DNA of 64,000 nt, from NCBI RefSeq assembly GCF_016009175.1, contig NZ_JADUCM010000020.1, forward strand, positions 32,833 through 96,832, given 5' to 3'. The translations under genes and the position numbers were made by a program. Under the pieces are notes generated by a model, which was not told the origin of the DNA, searched no databases, and saw only the letters and a program-made list of their open reading frames with translations. Positions 36,492-45,416 of the stretch are shown here, in pieces. Numbering within the stretch: the stretch's first letter is position 1; every line of letters begins with the position of its first letter. Source of the stretch: Pseudomonas alkylphenolica (lineage in GTDB: Bacteria; Pseudomonadota; Gammaproteobacteria; Pseudomonadales; Pseudomonadaceae).

Positions 36492-38384
36492 TCAGATCCT
36501 GAAGCTGCCCACCAACTGCTTTAACCGGCTGGCCTGATTCTCCAGGTCATTGCAGGCACGCAACGTCGCTTGCAGGTTCTCCACCCCTTCCTGATTCAGC
36601 GTATTGATCTCGGTGATGTCGACATTGATCGACTCGACCACGGCGGTCTGTTCTTCCGTGGCCGTGGCGACGGACTGGTTCATGCCGTCAATCTCGCCGA
36701 TGCGCAGGGTCACGCTGCTCAGACGCTCACCGGCCTGATTGGCGATGCCGACACTGTGCTGGCTGTGGCTCTGGCTTTCGGTCATGGTCGAAACGGCCAC
36801 CTGGGCACCGGCCTGCAGCTCTTCAATAATGCGCTGAACCTGCTGTGCCGAGTCCTGGGTACGGTGGGCCAGGTTGCGTACTTCATCGGCGACCACTGCA
36901 AACCCGCGGCCGGCTTCACCGGCCCGTGCGGCTTCAATGGCGGCGTTGAGCGCCAGCAAGTTGGTCTGTTGCGAAATACCACTGATCACTTCGAGGATCT
37001 GACCAATGTTCACCGTGTTGGCATTGAGGGTCTCGATGTTGTCGCACGAGTCACTGATCTTGCTCGACAGCTGGTTCATGACCTCTATGGTCTGTTCAAC
37101 CACCTGCTGACCTTCTGCGGCCAGGTTGCGTGCATCGCTTGAATGCTGCGAGGCGAGGGCGGCGTTCTGGGCAATTTCCTGGGCGGCTGCGCCCAGCTCG
37201 TTGATGGCCGCCGCGACGCTGCTGGTGCGGCTCGACTGCTGGTCGGCGTTGTGGATCGAGGCATTCGAGGCGCTGACCACGCGCAGGGCGACTTCATTGA
37301 CCTGGCCGGTAGCCGAGGCTACTTCGCGGATCGATTCGTGGATGCGCTCGACAAAGCGGTTGAAGGAAAGGCCAAGGCTGCCGAACTCGTCCTGGGCGTG
37401 AATGCGCAGGCGGCGGGTGAGGTCGCCTTCACCTTCGGCAATATCGTGCATGGCCCGGCCCATGACGTGCAGCGGTTCCATCAGCACGCGGATCAGCAGG
37501 CCCAGCAGGACGATGATGATCAACACCGCAATCACCGTGGCAATCAGCGCCGAGGAGCGCAGCTCACTGAGCATGGTGAAGGCATAGTCCTGATCAAGGA
37601 CCAGAGCGACATACCAGTCAGCCGAAGGCACGCCGCTGACCTTGGTGAAGGTGATGAATTTTTGTCCGCCGTCTTGCTCGGTTTCTTTCAGGCCGGCACC
37701 GATGGTCGGGGTGTGCTGTGGGTACGCCTCGCTGAGGTTCTTCAGCACCAGCCTGGCGTCAGGGTGCACGAGGATCTTGCCATCGCCGTTAACAATGAAG
37801 GCCTGGCCGTGGCCATTGAAGTTCAGTGCGTTGATGATCGAGCTGATGCTGTCCAGGTCAGTGTCGGCACCGTTGACGCCGATCAGCCGGCCTTGTTGCA
37901 GCACCGGGGTCGCCAGGGTAATCACCAGCTTGTTGGCGGATGCGGAAATGTAGGGCTCGGTGACGATGGTCTGGCCGGCACTGCTGGCGGCCTTGTACCA
38001 GCCGCGTACCCGCGGGTCGTAGTCGGCGGGGCGGCTGCCCAGCGGCACGGATTGCATGTAGCCGTCCTGGCCACCGAAGTAGGTCAGCAGAAAGTTGCTG
38101 CCATACACCGGCAGATTGAGGCTGCGGGTCAAGCTGTCTTTGCTGGCGCCGTCGATGGCCACTTGCTGGGACAGCGACTGCAGGATCTGCATGCGGCTTT
38201 GCAGCCAGGTCTGGATGTTGCTGCTGGTCAGGTTGCCGAGTTCCTGCATGGATGACTCGGTGTTGCTGCGCAGGGTCTGGCGCTGGCGGTAATCGTTGAA
38301 CAGGACAAAGCAGGTGAAGGCAACAGCAACCACCAGGGCGGCGGCGAGCAGGATTTTGTGGCTGAACTTTAGGTTTTTTGTCAT
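36492..38384 (-). CDS. Methyl-accepting chemotaxis protein, dCache type, probable amino-acid sensor
   Basis: About 630-residue chemoreceptor: a membrane helix (~8-30), a periplasmic dCache domain (~35-275), a second helix (~283-305), HAMP, and a signalling domain with the hairpin tip EVISGISQQTNLLALNAAIE. The ligand domain shows YDPRVRGWY, then TEPYISAS and NGADTDL, matching the amino-acid-binding motif of PctA-type receptors (Y-x4-R-x-WY...Y...D). Start: ATG at 38384 gives MTKNLKF; a GTG at 38405 would add 7 residues. No C-terminal pentapeptide tether (NWETF-like) is seen. The ligand is inferred, not shown. Confidence 0.88.
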   Translation of the reverse strand: MTKNLKFSHKILLAAALVVAVAFTCFVLFNDYRQRQTLRSNTESSMQELGNLTSSNIQTWLQSRMQILQSLSQQVAIDGASKDSLTRSLNLPVYGSNFLLTYFGGQDGYMQSVPLGSRPADYDPRVRGWYKAASSAGQTIVTEPYISASANKLVITLATPVLQQGRLIGVNGADTDLDSISSIINALNFNGHGQAFIVNGDGKILVHPDARLVLKNLSEAYPQHTPTIGAGLKETEQDGGQKFITFTKVSGVPSADWYVALVLDQDYAFTMLSELRSSALIATVIAVLIIIVLLGLLIRVLMEPLHVMGRAMHDIAEGEGDLTRRLRIHAQDEFGSLGLSFNRFVERIHESIREVASATGQVNEVALRVVSASNASIHNADQQSSRTSSVAAAINELGAAAQEIAQNAALASQHSSDARNLAAEGQQVVEQTIEVMNQLSSKISDSCDNIETLNANTVNIGQILEVISGISQQTNLLALNAAIEAARAGEAGRGFAVVADEVRNLAHRTQDSAQQVQRIIEELQAGAQVAVSTMTESQSHSQHSVGIANQAGERLSSVTLRIGEIDGMNQSVATATEEQTAVVESINVDITEINTLNQEGVENLQATLRACNDLENQASRLKQLVGSFRI

Positions 38385-38619
38385 CGCGGGGATCTGTTTG
38401 CACACGGCGGGTCAACGGGAGGGGCGCGGCAATACGTCGCAGCGCGACTCTGTGTCGTCCGCCAACGGGAAAAGATTAATCGACGAGCGCACTAAACGAC
38501 CGAAGGCATGCAAATGGCCGCAGGAAAGCAATAAAGCTGGGGAACCCACGGCGCTTTTTCCCTTCTAAGCTGTCGGTAGGCCATCGCGCCTGCACCCTCA
38601 TGTCCAGGAGTGACCTTTC

Positions 38620-38874
38620 ATGTCGTTGCGTTCCCTCGCCCTGCTGTCCTTGTGCGTGTTTCTGACTGCGTGCAACAAGATCAATCAGGAAAACTATTCA
38701 CAGCTCAAGGCCGGTATGGCCAAGGCCGAGGTAGAGAAGCTGCTCGGTACTCCCAAGGAATGCTCCGGCGCACTGGGCATGTCCAGTTGCACCTGGGGTG
38801 ACGACAAGAGCTTTATCAGCGTGCAGTACGCCGCCGACAAGGTGCTGATGTATTCCGGGCAGGGCCTCAAATGA
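38620..38874 (+). CDS. Small BamE/SmpA-like lipoprotein
   Basis: 84-residue lipoprotein with a lipobox, FLTAC (Cys18). The domain NYSQLKAGMAKAEVEKLLGTP (~25-45) matches the SmpA/OmlA-type fold, where a conserved G..K..V..LLG.P motif occurs. AGGAG lies 9 bases before the ATG. Its last four bases overlap the start of the lipocalin gene (ATGA), so the two are coupled. It is too short for BamE proper, so a role in outer membrane assembly is not claimed. Confidence 0.75.
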   Translation: MSLRSLALLSLCVFLTACNKINQENYSQLKAGMAKAEVEKLLGTPKECSGALGMSSCTWGDDKSFISVQYAADKVLMYSGQGLK

Positions 38875-39446
38875 AAGCGTTACACCTGTTGCTCGTTCTG
38901 TGTGCCGGCCTGATCCTGGGTGGCTGCGCCAATACGGGGGCAGGCCCGATACCGCCAAAGACTGCCGCCAGCGTCGACCTCAAGCGTTACCAGGGCAAGT
39001 GGTTCGAACTGGCGCGCCTGCCGATGTTCTTCCAGCGCGATTGCGCCCAGTCCGAGGCCCATTACAACCTCAAGCCGGATGGCACGGTCGGCGTCCTCAA
39101 CCGTTGCCAGACCCTTGAAGGTGAGTGGCAGGAAGCCAGTGGCACGGCCACGCCGCAAGTGCCGGGCAAAACCGACAAGCTCTGGGTAGTGTTCGACAAC
39201 TGGTTCTCGAAGGTGCTGCCCGGCGTCGCCAAGGGCGAGTATTGGGTGCTTTACGTAAGTGACGACTACCAGACCGCGCTGGTCGGCAATCCGGACCGCA
39301 AATACCTGTGGATACTGTCGCGCAAGGCCACTGTTCCGGCCTGGCAGCGTGAAACCCTGCTGGCCAAGGCGCGTCAGCAAGGCTACGACACGAATCGCCT
39401 GATCTGGCGGGTAGCCGACAGGGACATTGCTGCACATACGCCCTGA
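38871..39446 (+). CDS. blc: Outer-membrane lipocalin Blc
   Basis: 191-residue lipoprotein with a lipobox, LILGGC (Cys19), and a bacterial lipocalin domain. Motifs are KRYQGKWFELARLP (the GxW motif, ~residues 38-51), YNLKPDGTV and YWVLYVSDDYQTALVG. Blc-type lipocalins bind fatty acids or lysophospholipids and are tied to envelope stress. It is coupled to the small lipoprotein upstream. It is convergent with hutF. Confidence 0.93.
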   Translation: MKALHLLLVLCAGLILGGCANTGAGPIPPKTAASVDLKRYQGKWFELARLPMFFQRDCAQSEAHYNLKPDGTVGVLNRCQTLEGEWQEASGTATPQVPGKTDKLWVVFDNWFSKVLPGVAKGEYWVLYVSDDYQTALVGNPDRKYLWILSRKATVPAWQRETLLAKARQQGYDTNRLIWRVADRDIAAHTP

Positions 39447-39466
39447 GGCGATCGCAAAAGACGATG

Positions 39467-39491
39467 CGGCGGTGCAGCAGGTACACCGCCG
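39467..39491. terminator. Weak hairpin between blc and hutF
   Basis: CGGCGGTG / CACCGCCG with a 9-base loop. No T run follows, so terminator function is uncertain. Confidence 0.35.
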
Positions 39492-39498
39492 AATCAGG

Positions 39499-40863
39499 TC
39501 AGCCCAACACGTTGCGCAGCACTTCGGCGAATGCCCGTGCGCTGTCTTCTTCCTGGGCATGGCGTCCCTGGCGCACCACCCACTGGCCGTTAACCATTAC
39601 ATCGCGCACCTGACGATCGCCGCCGGCAAACAGCCAGCGATTGAGAATGCCGTCCCCGCTGGCAGTCGCCAGATACGGATCACTACCCTCCAGCACCAGC
39701 CAGTCGGCGCGCTTGCCAACCGCCAGTTCGCCGATCGGTTGCCCCAGCGCCTGGGCGCCGCCGCTCAAGGCTGCGTCATACAACGTCCGCCCAACCATTG
39801 GCTGGTCACCGCGATAGAGGCGGTTGCGTCGTTGGTCGCGCAGGCGCTGGCCGTATTCCAGCCAGCGCAGTTCCTCGACCACGCTCAACGACACATGGCT
39901 ATCGGAGCCGATACCCAGACGACCGCCCTGGGCCAGGTAGTCCACTGCCGGGAAGATGCCGTCACCGAGGTTGGCTTCAGTGGTCAGGCACAGGCCGGCG
40001 ATTGCCCCGCTGCGCGCCATTCGTTGAACTTCATCCGGCTCCGCGTGGGTGGCATGCACCAGGCACCAGCGCTGATCGACCTCGGTGTTGTCATACAGCC
40101 ATTGCAGCGGCCGGCGCCCGCTCCAGGCCAGGCAGTCGTCGACTTCCTTCTGTTGCTCGGCAATATGGATATGCACCGGGCAGGCCTTGTCGCTGGCCGC
40201 GAGTACCTGGGTGATCTGCTCCGGGGTCACCGCGCGCAGGGAGTGGAAGCACAGGCCTAGCGCTTGTGCCGGTTGTGCCGCCAGCTGTGGCGCCAGGCGT
40301 GCTTGCAGGTTGAGGTATTGCTCGGTGCTGTTGATGAAGCGCCGCTGGCCTTCGTTGGGTGCCTGCCCGCCAAAACCGGAGTGGCTGTAAAGCACCGGCA
40401 GCAAGGTCAGGCCGATGCCGCTGGCACTGGCCGCCTGGCTGATGCGCGAGGACAGTTCGGTCGGGTCGGTGTAGGCCTGGCCCTGGGTGTCGTGGTGCAC
40501 ATAGTGGAATTCGGCAACAGAGGTGTAACCGGCCTTGAGCATCTCGATGTACAACTGGCGAGCGATGACCTGCAACTGTTCGGGGCTGATTTTACCGACC
40601 AGGCGGTACATCAGCTCACGCCAGGTCCAGAAGCTGTCGTTGGGGTTGCCGGCCACTTCCGCCAGCCCGGCCATGGCGCGCTGGAAGGCGTGGGAGTGCA
40701 GGTTGGGCATGCCGGGCAGCAGCGGGCCGGCCAGGCGTTCGGCGCCGTCGGTCGAGCCTCCGGCTTGAATGTGGGTCAGCATGCCATCGGCGCCGACCTC
40801 GATTCTGACGTTTTCGGCCCAGCCCGTGGAGAGCAAAGCGCGTTCGGCAAAGAAGACGGACAT
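39499..40863 (-). CDS. hutF: Formimidoylglutamate deiminase HutF
   Basis: 454-residue amidohydrolase that converts N-formimidoyl-L-glutamate to N-formyl-L-glutamate, the branch used with HutG instead of HutE. Metal ligands are in NLHSHAFQR (~residues 55-63), HIHIAEQ (~235) and GSDSHVS (~320). It is divergent from hutC, with 107 bases between them containing the HutC-type operator. Complete length for the family. Confidence 0.95.
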   Translation of the reverse strand: MSVFFAERALLSTGWAENVRIEVGADGMLTHIQAGGSTDGAERLAGPLLPGMPNLHSHAFQRAMAGLAEVAGNPNDSFWTWRELMYRLVGKISPEQLQVIARQLYIEMLKAGYTSVAEFHYVHHDTQGQAYTDPTELSSRISQAASASGIGLTLLPVLYSHSGFGGQAPNEGQRRFINSTEQYLNLQARLAPQLAAQPAQALGLCFHSLRAVTPEQITQVLAASDKACPVHIHIAEQQKEVDDCLAWSGRRPLQWLYDNTEVDQRWCLVHATHAEPDEVQRMARSGAIAGLCLTTEANLGDGIFPAVDYLAQGGRLGIGSDSHVSLSVVEELRWLEYGQRLRDQRRNRLYRGDQPMVGRTLYDAALSGGAQALGQPIGELAVGKRADWLVLEGSDPYLATASGDGILNRWLFAGGDRQVRDVMVNGQWVVRQGRHAQEEDSARAFAEVLRNVLG

Positions 40864-40889
40864 CGACGCGGCACCTCGTTGTGATTATT

Positions 40890-40903
40890 TGTATATACAT
40901 ATA
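40890..40903. promoter_or_regulatory. Probable HutC operator between hutF and hutC
   Basis: TGTATATACA is a perfect palindrome, followed by a second overlapping repeat ATATACATATA. It resembles the CTTGTATGTACAAG site upstream of hutU. Confidence 0.65.
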
Positions 40904-40970
40904 CAGACGTTTGCCTGCTGGGTAAACTCCGGCAAGCTACCGTTCACACCAACCGAAAAGGATACGCGCC

Positions 40971-41717
40971 GTGCCGACACCTCCTGTCTCCGCGCTGGTT
41001 GCCCAGATGGGCGAGGGGCCGGCGCCGCTGTACGCCCGGGTCAAACAGATGATCGTCCAGCAGATCCAGAATGGCAGCTGGCCGCCGCACCACCGGGTAC
41101 CTTCTGAAAGCGAACTGGTCAGCCAGCTGGGATTCAGCCGCATGACCATCAACCGCGCCCTGCGCGAGCTCACGGCCGAAGGTCTGCTGGTGCGCATGCA
41201 GGGCGTTGGTACTTTTGTCGCCGAGCCCAAGACCCGCTCAGCGCTGTTCGAAGTCCACAACATTGCCGATGAGATCGCCGCCCGTGGTCATCAGCATAGT
41301 TGCCGGGTGGTGACCCTCGCCGAAGAGGCGGCCGGTTCCGAGCGCGCCCTGGCCCTGGACATGCGTGAGGGGCAACGGGTCTTTCATTCGCTGATCGTGC
41401 ATTTCGAGAACGGTGTGCCGGTGCAGATCGAAGACCGCTTCGTCAATGCGCAGATCGCCCCGGACTACCTCAAGCAGGACTTCACCCGGCAGACGCCGTA
41501 TGCCTACCTGTCCCAGGTGGCGCCCTTGACCGAAGGCGAGCACGTCGTCGAAGCGATCCTGGCCGAGCCGGAAGAATGCAGCCTGTTGCAGATCGAGCCA
41601 GGCGAGCCGTGCCTGCTGATTCGCCGGCGTACCTGGTCGGGCCGCCAGCCGGTGACGGCTGCACGCCTGATTCACCCGGGTTCCCGCCATCGCCTTGAAG
41701 GACGCTTCAGCAAATGA
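40971..41717 (+). CDS. hutC: Histidine utilisation repressor HutC (GntR/HutC family)
   Basis: 248-residue repressor that releases DNA when urocanate is bound. A winged helix-turn-helix (~20-90, with VPSESELVSQLGFSRMTINR) is followed by a UTRA ligand-binding domain (~100-240). GTG start at 40971 with AAGGA 9 bases upstream. Its end overlaps hutD by four bases (ATGA). It is divergent from hutF, fitting autoregulation through the shared operator. Confidence 0.95.
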   Translation: MPTPPVSALVAQMGEGPAPLYARVKQMIVQQIQNGSWPPHHRVPSESELVSQLGFSRMTINRALRELTAEGLLVRMQGVGTFVAEPKTRSALFEVHNIADEIAARGHQHSCRVVTLAEEAAGSERALALDMREGQRVFHSLIVHFENGVPVQIEDRFVNAQIAPDYLKQDFTRQTPYAYLSQVAPLTEGEHVVEAILAEPEECSLLQIEPGEPCLLIRRRTWSGRQPVTAARLIHPGSRHRLEGRFSK

Positions 41718-42292
41718 GCCAGCTGCAGGTATTACGCGCCAAGGATTACCCCCGCATGCCATGGAAGAATGGCGGCGGCAGTACCGAAGAAATCACCCGT
41801 GACGGTGGTGCGGGCCTTGAAGGTTTTGGTTGGCGCCTGTCGATCGCCGATATCGCCGAGTCTGGCGGTTTCTCCAGCTTCAGCGGTTATCAGCGGATCA
41901 TCAGCGTGTTGCAGGGCGACGGCATGATCCTGCAGGTGGATGGCCAGCCCAGTCGTGACCTGTTGCCGTTCGATGCCTTTGCGTTCAGTGGCGAGAGCCA
42001 GGTGAACTGCCGGCTGCTGGGTGGTGCGATTCGCGATTTCAACCTGATCTACGCGCCGCAGCGTTACCGAGCGCGGTTGCAGTGGTTTGGCGAACCGACC
42101 CGCTTGTTCAGCGCGGCCAACACCTTGTTGCTGTTCTGTGCGCAAGACGCCGTGAACCTTCGCATTGCCGGGCATCCACAGCAGGTGCTGGGGTTGTATG
42201 ACTGTGTACAGCTGAGCGATAACGCGCAGTTGCTCGAACTGGAAGTTGACGGCCGTTGCTGCGTCGTCGAGCTATCGGACGTTTCTCGGTAA
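41714..42292 (+). CDS. hutD: HutD family protein
   Basis: 192-residue cupin-type protein of the HutD/Ves family, recognised by VLRAKDYPRMPWKNGGGSTEE (residues ~5-25) and WRLSIADIAESGGFSSFSGY. It is thought to limit hut overexpression in Pseudomonas, but its biochemical role is not known. Coupled to hutC. Confidence 0.9.
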   Translation: MSQLQVLRAKDYPRMPWKNGGGSTEEITRDGGAGLEGFGWRLSIADIAESGGFSSFSGYQRIISVLQGDGMILQVDGQPSRDLLPFDAFAFSGESQVNCRLLGGAIRDFNLIYAPQRYRARLQWFGEPTRLFSAANTLLLFCAQDAVNLRIAGHPQQVLGLYDCVQLSDNAQLLELEVDGRCCVVELSDVSR

Positions 42293-42605
42293 CGCCCCTT
42301 TTTTACCCAGGCTGTTACCGATTGCCTCAAGGTGGCGCAATGCCGCCTTGGCAACAACGTGTTTCCTGTATGTCTCCCGGCCAATTCCCCTTTCTCGCAG
42401 CACCTTGTAATTCAAGGGCTTCGTCATTGCTCAAGGTTTTTTCAACAAGGCCAGCGCTGACTTGGCCGCTCAATTGCATATGCTTGTATGTACAAGTAAA
42501 GATGTGTGCGTATGAGTGGATAGGCCGTCCCGTCTGCGCTGTTCAAACCGCCCACTGACCCGCTGCCGGGTCGGGTCTGGATAGATCGTTTTAGGAGCCC
42601 TTTTC
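42293..42605. promoter_or_regulatory. hutU upstream control region
   Basis: 313 bases without a gene. It holds the palindrome at 42483-42496 and a GC-poorer stretch; a promoter for the hutU-G transcript is expected here. Confidence 0.65.
42483..42496. promoter_or_regulatory. HutC operator upstream of hutU
   Basis: CTTGTATGTACAAG is a near-perfect inverted repeat (CTTGTA / TACAAG). It lies 110 bases before the hutU start. Confidence 0.75.
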
Positions 42606-44285
42606 GTGACTGACAACAACCTGAACAAATTCCGTGATGTCGAGATCCGTGCCCCGCGCGGTAACAAGCTGACGGCGAAAAGCTGGCTGACCGAAGCGCC
42701 ACTGCGCATGCTGATGAACAACCTCGACCCGGAAGTGGCGGAAAACCCGAAGGAGTTGGTGGTATACGGTGGCATTGGCCGCGCGGCACGCAACTGGGCC
42801 TGCTATGACAAGATCGTTGAAAGCCTGACCCACCTGAATGACGACGAAACCTTGCTGGTGCAGTCGGGCAAGCCGGTCGGCGTGTTCAAGACCCACAGCA
42901 ACGCCCCTCGCGTACTGATCGCCAACTCCAACCTGGTACCGCACTGGGCCAACTGGGAACACTTCAACGAACTGGACGCCAAAGGCCTTGCCATGTACGG
43001 CCAGATGACCGCCGGCAGCTGGATCTACATCGGCAGCCAGGGCATTGTCCAGGGTACTTACGAAACCTTCGTGGAAGCCGGTCGTCAGCATTACAACGGC
43101 AGCCTCAAGGGCAAGTGGGTACTGACCGCCGGCCTGGGCGGCATGGGCGGCGCACAACCGCTGGCAGCCACCCTTGCCGGTGCCTGCTCGCTGAACATCG
43201 AATGCCAGCAAAGCCGTATCGACTTCCGCCTGAGCAGCCGTTATGTCGACGAGCAAGCCAAGGACCTGGACGACGCCCTGGCACGCATCGCCCGGTACAC
43301 CGGCGAAGGCAAGGCCATCTCGATCGCCTTGCTGGGTAACGCCGCAGAAATCCTGCCTGAACTGATCAAGCGCGGCGTGCGCCCGGACATGGTCACCGAC
43401 CAGACCAGCGCCCACGACCCGCTCAACGGTTACCTGCCTGCCGGCTGGACCTGGGAACAGTACCGCGACCGCGCGCAGACCGAGCCCGCTGCCGTGGTCA
43501 AGGCCGCCAAGCAATCGATGGCCGTGCACGTCAAAGCCATGCTCGAGTTCCAGAAGCAGGGCGTGCCGACGTTCGACTACGGTAACAACATCCGTCAGAT
43601 GGCCAAGGAAGAGGGCGTGAGCAATGCCTTCGACTTCCCGGGCTTCGTGCCGGCCTACATCCGTCCGCTGTTCTGCCGCGGTATCGGTCCGTTCCGCTGG
43701 GCGGCGCTGTCGGGCAATGCCGAAGACATCTACAAGACCGACGCCAAGGTCAAGGAACTGATCCCGGACGATGCTCACCTGCACAACTGGCTGGACATGG
43801 CCCGCGAGCGCATCAGCTTCCAGGGTTTGCCGGCCCGTATCTGCTGGGTGGGCCTGGGTCAGCGCGCCAAACTGGGGCTAGCCTTCAACGAAATGGTCCG
43901 CCGCGGGGAGCTGTCGGCGCCGATCGTGATCGGTCGTGACCACCTGGACTCCGGTTCGGTGTCGAGCCCGAACCGCGAAACCGAGTCGATGCAGGATGGT
44001 TCCGACGCCGTGTCCGACTGGCCACTGCTCAACGCCCTGCTCAATACCGCCAGCGGCGCGACCTGGGTGTCGCTGCACCATGGTGGTGGCGTCGGCATGG
44101 GCTTCTCCCAGCATTCGGGCATGGTCATTGTCTGTGATGGCACCGACGAGGCTGCCGAGCGTATCGCCCGCGTGCTGACCAACGATCCGGGTACCGGCGT
44201 TATGCGCCACGCGGATGCCGGCTACCAGATCGCCATTGATTGCGCCAAAGAGCAGGGGCTGAACCTGCCGATGATTACCGGCTGA
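42606..44285 (+). CDS. hutU: Urocanate hydratase HutU
   Basis: 559-residue NAD+-dependent urocanase, second step of histidine degradation (urocanate to imidazolonepropionate). The active-site Cys is in GLPARICWVGLGQR (~411). GGLGGMGGAQPLA (~180) binds NAD. Starts with GTG at 42606; AGGAG lies 9 bases upstream. It is the first gene of hutU-XWV-H1-H2-I-G. Confidence 0.97.
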   Translation: MTDNNLNKFRDVEIRAPRGNKLTAKSWLTEAPLRMLMNNLDPEVAENPKELVVYGGIGRAARNWACYDKIVESLTHLNDDETLLVQSGKPVGVFKTHSNAPRVLIANSNLVPHWANWEHFNELDAKGLAMYGQMTAGSWIYIGSQGIVQGTYETFVEAGRQHYNGSLKGKWVLTAGLGGMGGAQPLAATLAGACSLNIECQQSRIDFRLSSRYVDEQAKDLDDALARIARYTGEGKAISIALLGNAAEILPELIKRGVRPDMVTDQTSAHDPLNGYLPAGWTWEQYRDRAQTEPAAVVKAAKQSMAVHVKAMLEFQKQGVPTFDYGNNIRQMAKEEGVSNAFDFPGFVPAYIRPLFCRGIGPFRWAALSGNAEDIYKTDAKVKELIPDDAHLHNWLDMARERISFQGLPARICWVGLGQRAKLGLAFNEMVRRGELSAPIVIGRDHLDSGSVSSPNRETESMQDGSDAVSDWPLLNALLNTASGATWVSLHHGGGVGMGFSQHSGMVIVCDGTDEAAERIARVLTNDPGTGVMRHADAGYQIAIDCAKEQGLNLPMITG

Positions 44286-44294
44286 TCCTGCGTT

Positions 44295-44324
44295 GCGGGG
44301 GTGGGCCGCAGAGCGTACCCCCGC
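44295..44324 (+). repeat. Inverted repeat between hutU and hutX
   Basis: GCGGGGGT / ACCCCCGC with a 14-base loop, no T run. It may stabilise or process the hut mRNA. Confidence 0.45.
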
Positions 44325-44417
44325 TGACGTCGTTTCAGGGAAAGGGACGACCGCACGCATGGCTGCGTTTGCCACTGGACTGCCGATATCCACTTTCATG
44401 TTTGGGAGCGTCACGCA

Positions 44418-45386
44418 ATGAAAACCACCAAGACCCTGCTCGCGTCGCTGTTTGCCCTTGGCCTGCTCGGCGCTGCCGGTGCCAGCCAGGCGGCCAGCTG
44501 GTGCGAATCCGGCAAACCGGTGAAATTCGCCGGGCTGAACTGGGAAAGCGGCATGCTGCTGACCGACGTGATGCAGTTTGTGCTCAAAAACGGCTACGGC
44601 TGCGAAACCGACAGTCTGCCGGGCAACTCCATCACCATGGAGAATGCCCTGGGCACCAACGACATCCAGGTGTTTGCCGAAGAGTGGGTAGGGCGCAGCG
44701 AGGTCTGGAAGAAGGCGGAAGCGGCCGGCAAAGTGGTCGGTGTCGGTGCGCCAGTGGTCGGTGCGGTTGAAGGCTGGTACGTGCCGCGCTACGTGATTGA
44801 AGGCGACGCCAAGCGCAAGCTCGAAGCCAAGGCCCCAGACCTCAAGAGCATTGCCGACCTGAGCAAATACGCCGCTGTGTTCAGGGACCCGGAAGAGCCT
44901 GGCAAAGGCCGTTTCTACAATTGCCCGGCCGGATGGACCTGCGAGCTGGACAACAGCCAGATGCTCAAGGACTACGGCCTGGAGTCGAGCTACACCAACT
45001 TCCGCCCAGGCACCGGCCCGGCCCTGGATGCGGCGGTGCTGTCGAGCTACAAGCGTGGCGAGCCGATCCTGTTCTACTACTGGACGCCCACCCCGCTGAT
45101 GGGCCAGGTCGACCTGGTCAAGCTGGATGAAAAGCCCGGCGTGGACAAGAGTGTGTCGATCAAGGTCGGGCTGTCCAAAGCGTTCCACGAGCAGGCCCCC
45201 GAGCTGGTCGCGGTACTGGAAAAGGTCAATCTGCCGATCGACCTGCTCAACCAGAACCTGGCCCGCATGACCAAAGAGCGGATCGAGTCGCCGAAGCTGG
45301 CCAAGCTGTTCCTCAAGGAACATCCTGAAGTCTGGCAGGCATGGGTCAGTGAAGACGCGGCCAAGAAGATCAATGCGGCGCTCTGA
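44418..45386 (+). CDS. hutX: ABC transporter substrate-binding protein (HutX-like)
   Basis: 322-residue periplasmic binding protein with a signal peptide (cut after ASQAA, ~residue 26) and the OpuAC/ProX-type fold of betaine/histidine binding proteins. The region FAEEWVGRSEVWKKAE and AVEGWYVPRYVIEGD is typical. Placement inside the hut operon with a cognate permease and ATPase points to histidine uptake (HutXWV type). Confidence 0.85.
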   Translation: MKTTKTLLASLFALGLLGAAGASQAASWCESGKPVKFAGLNWESGMLLTDVMQFVLKNGYGCETDSLPGNSITMENALGTNDIQVFAEEWVGRSEVWKKAEAAGKVVGVGAPVVGAVEGWYVPRYVIEGDAKRKLEAKAPDLKSIADLSKYAAVFRDPEEPGKGRFYNCPAGWTCELDNSQMLKDYGLESSYTNFRPGTGPALDAAVLSSYKRGEPILFYYWTPTPLMGQVDLVKLDEKPGVDKSVSIKVGLSKAFHEQAPELVAVLEKVNLPIDLLNQNLARMTKERIESPKLAKLFLKEHPEVWQAWVSEDAAKKINAAL

Positions 45387-45416
45387 GCGCTCACTTCGAC
45401 CTGACGAGTGAACCCT

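Noticed and set aside
39467..39491. Hairpin between blc and hutF as another REP copy
   Set aside because: It has a similar GCGGTG..CACCGC core but lacks the flanking REP arms.
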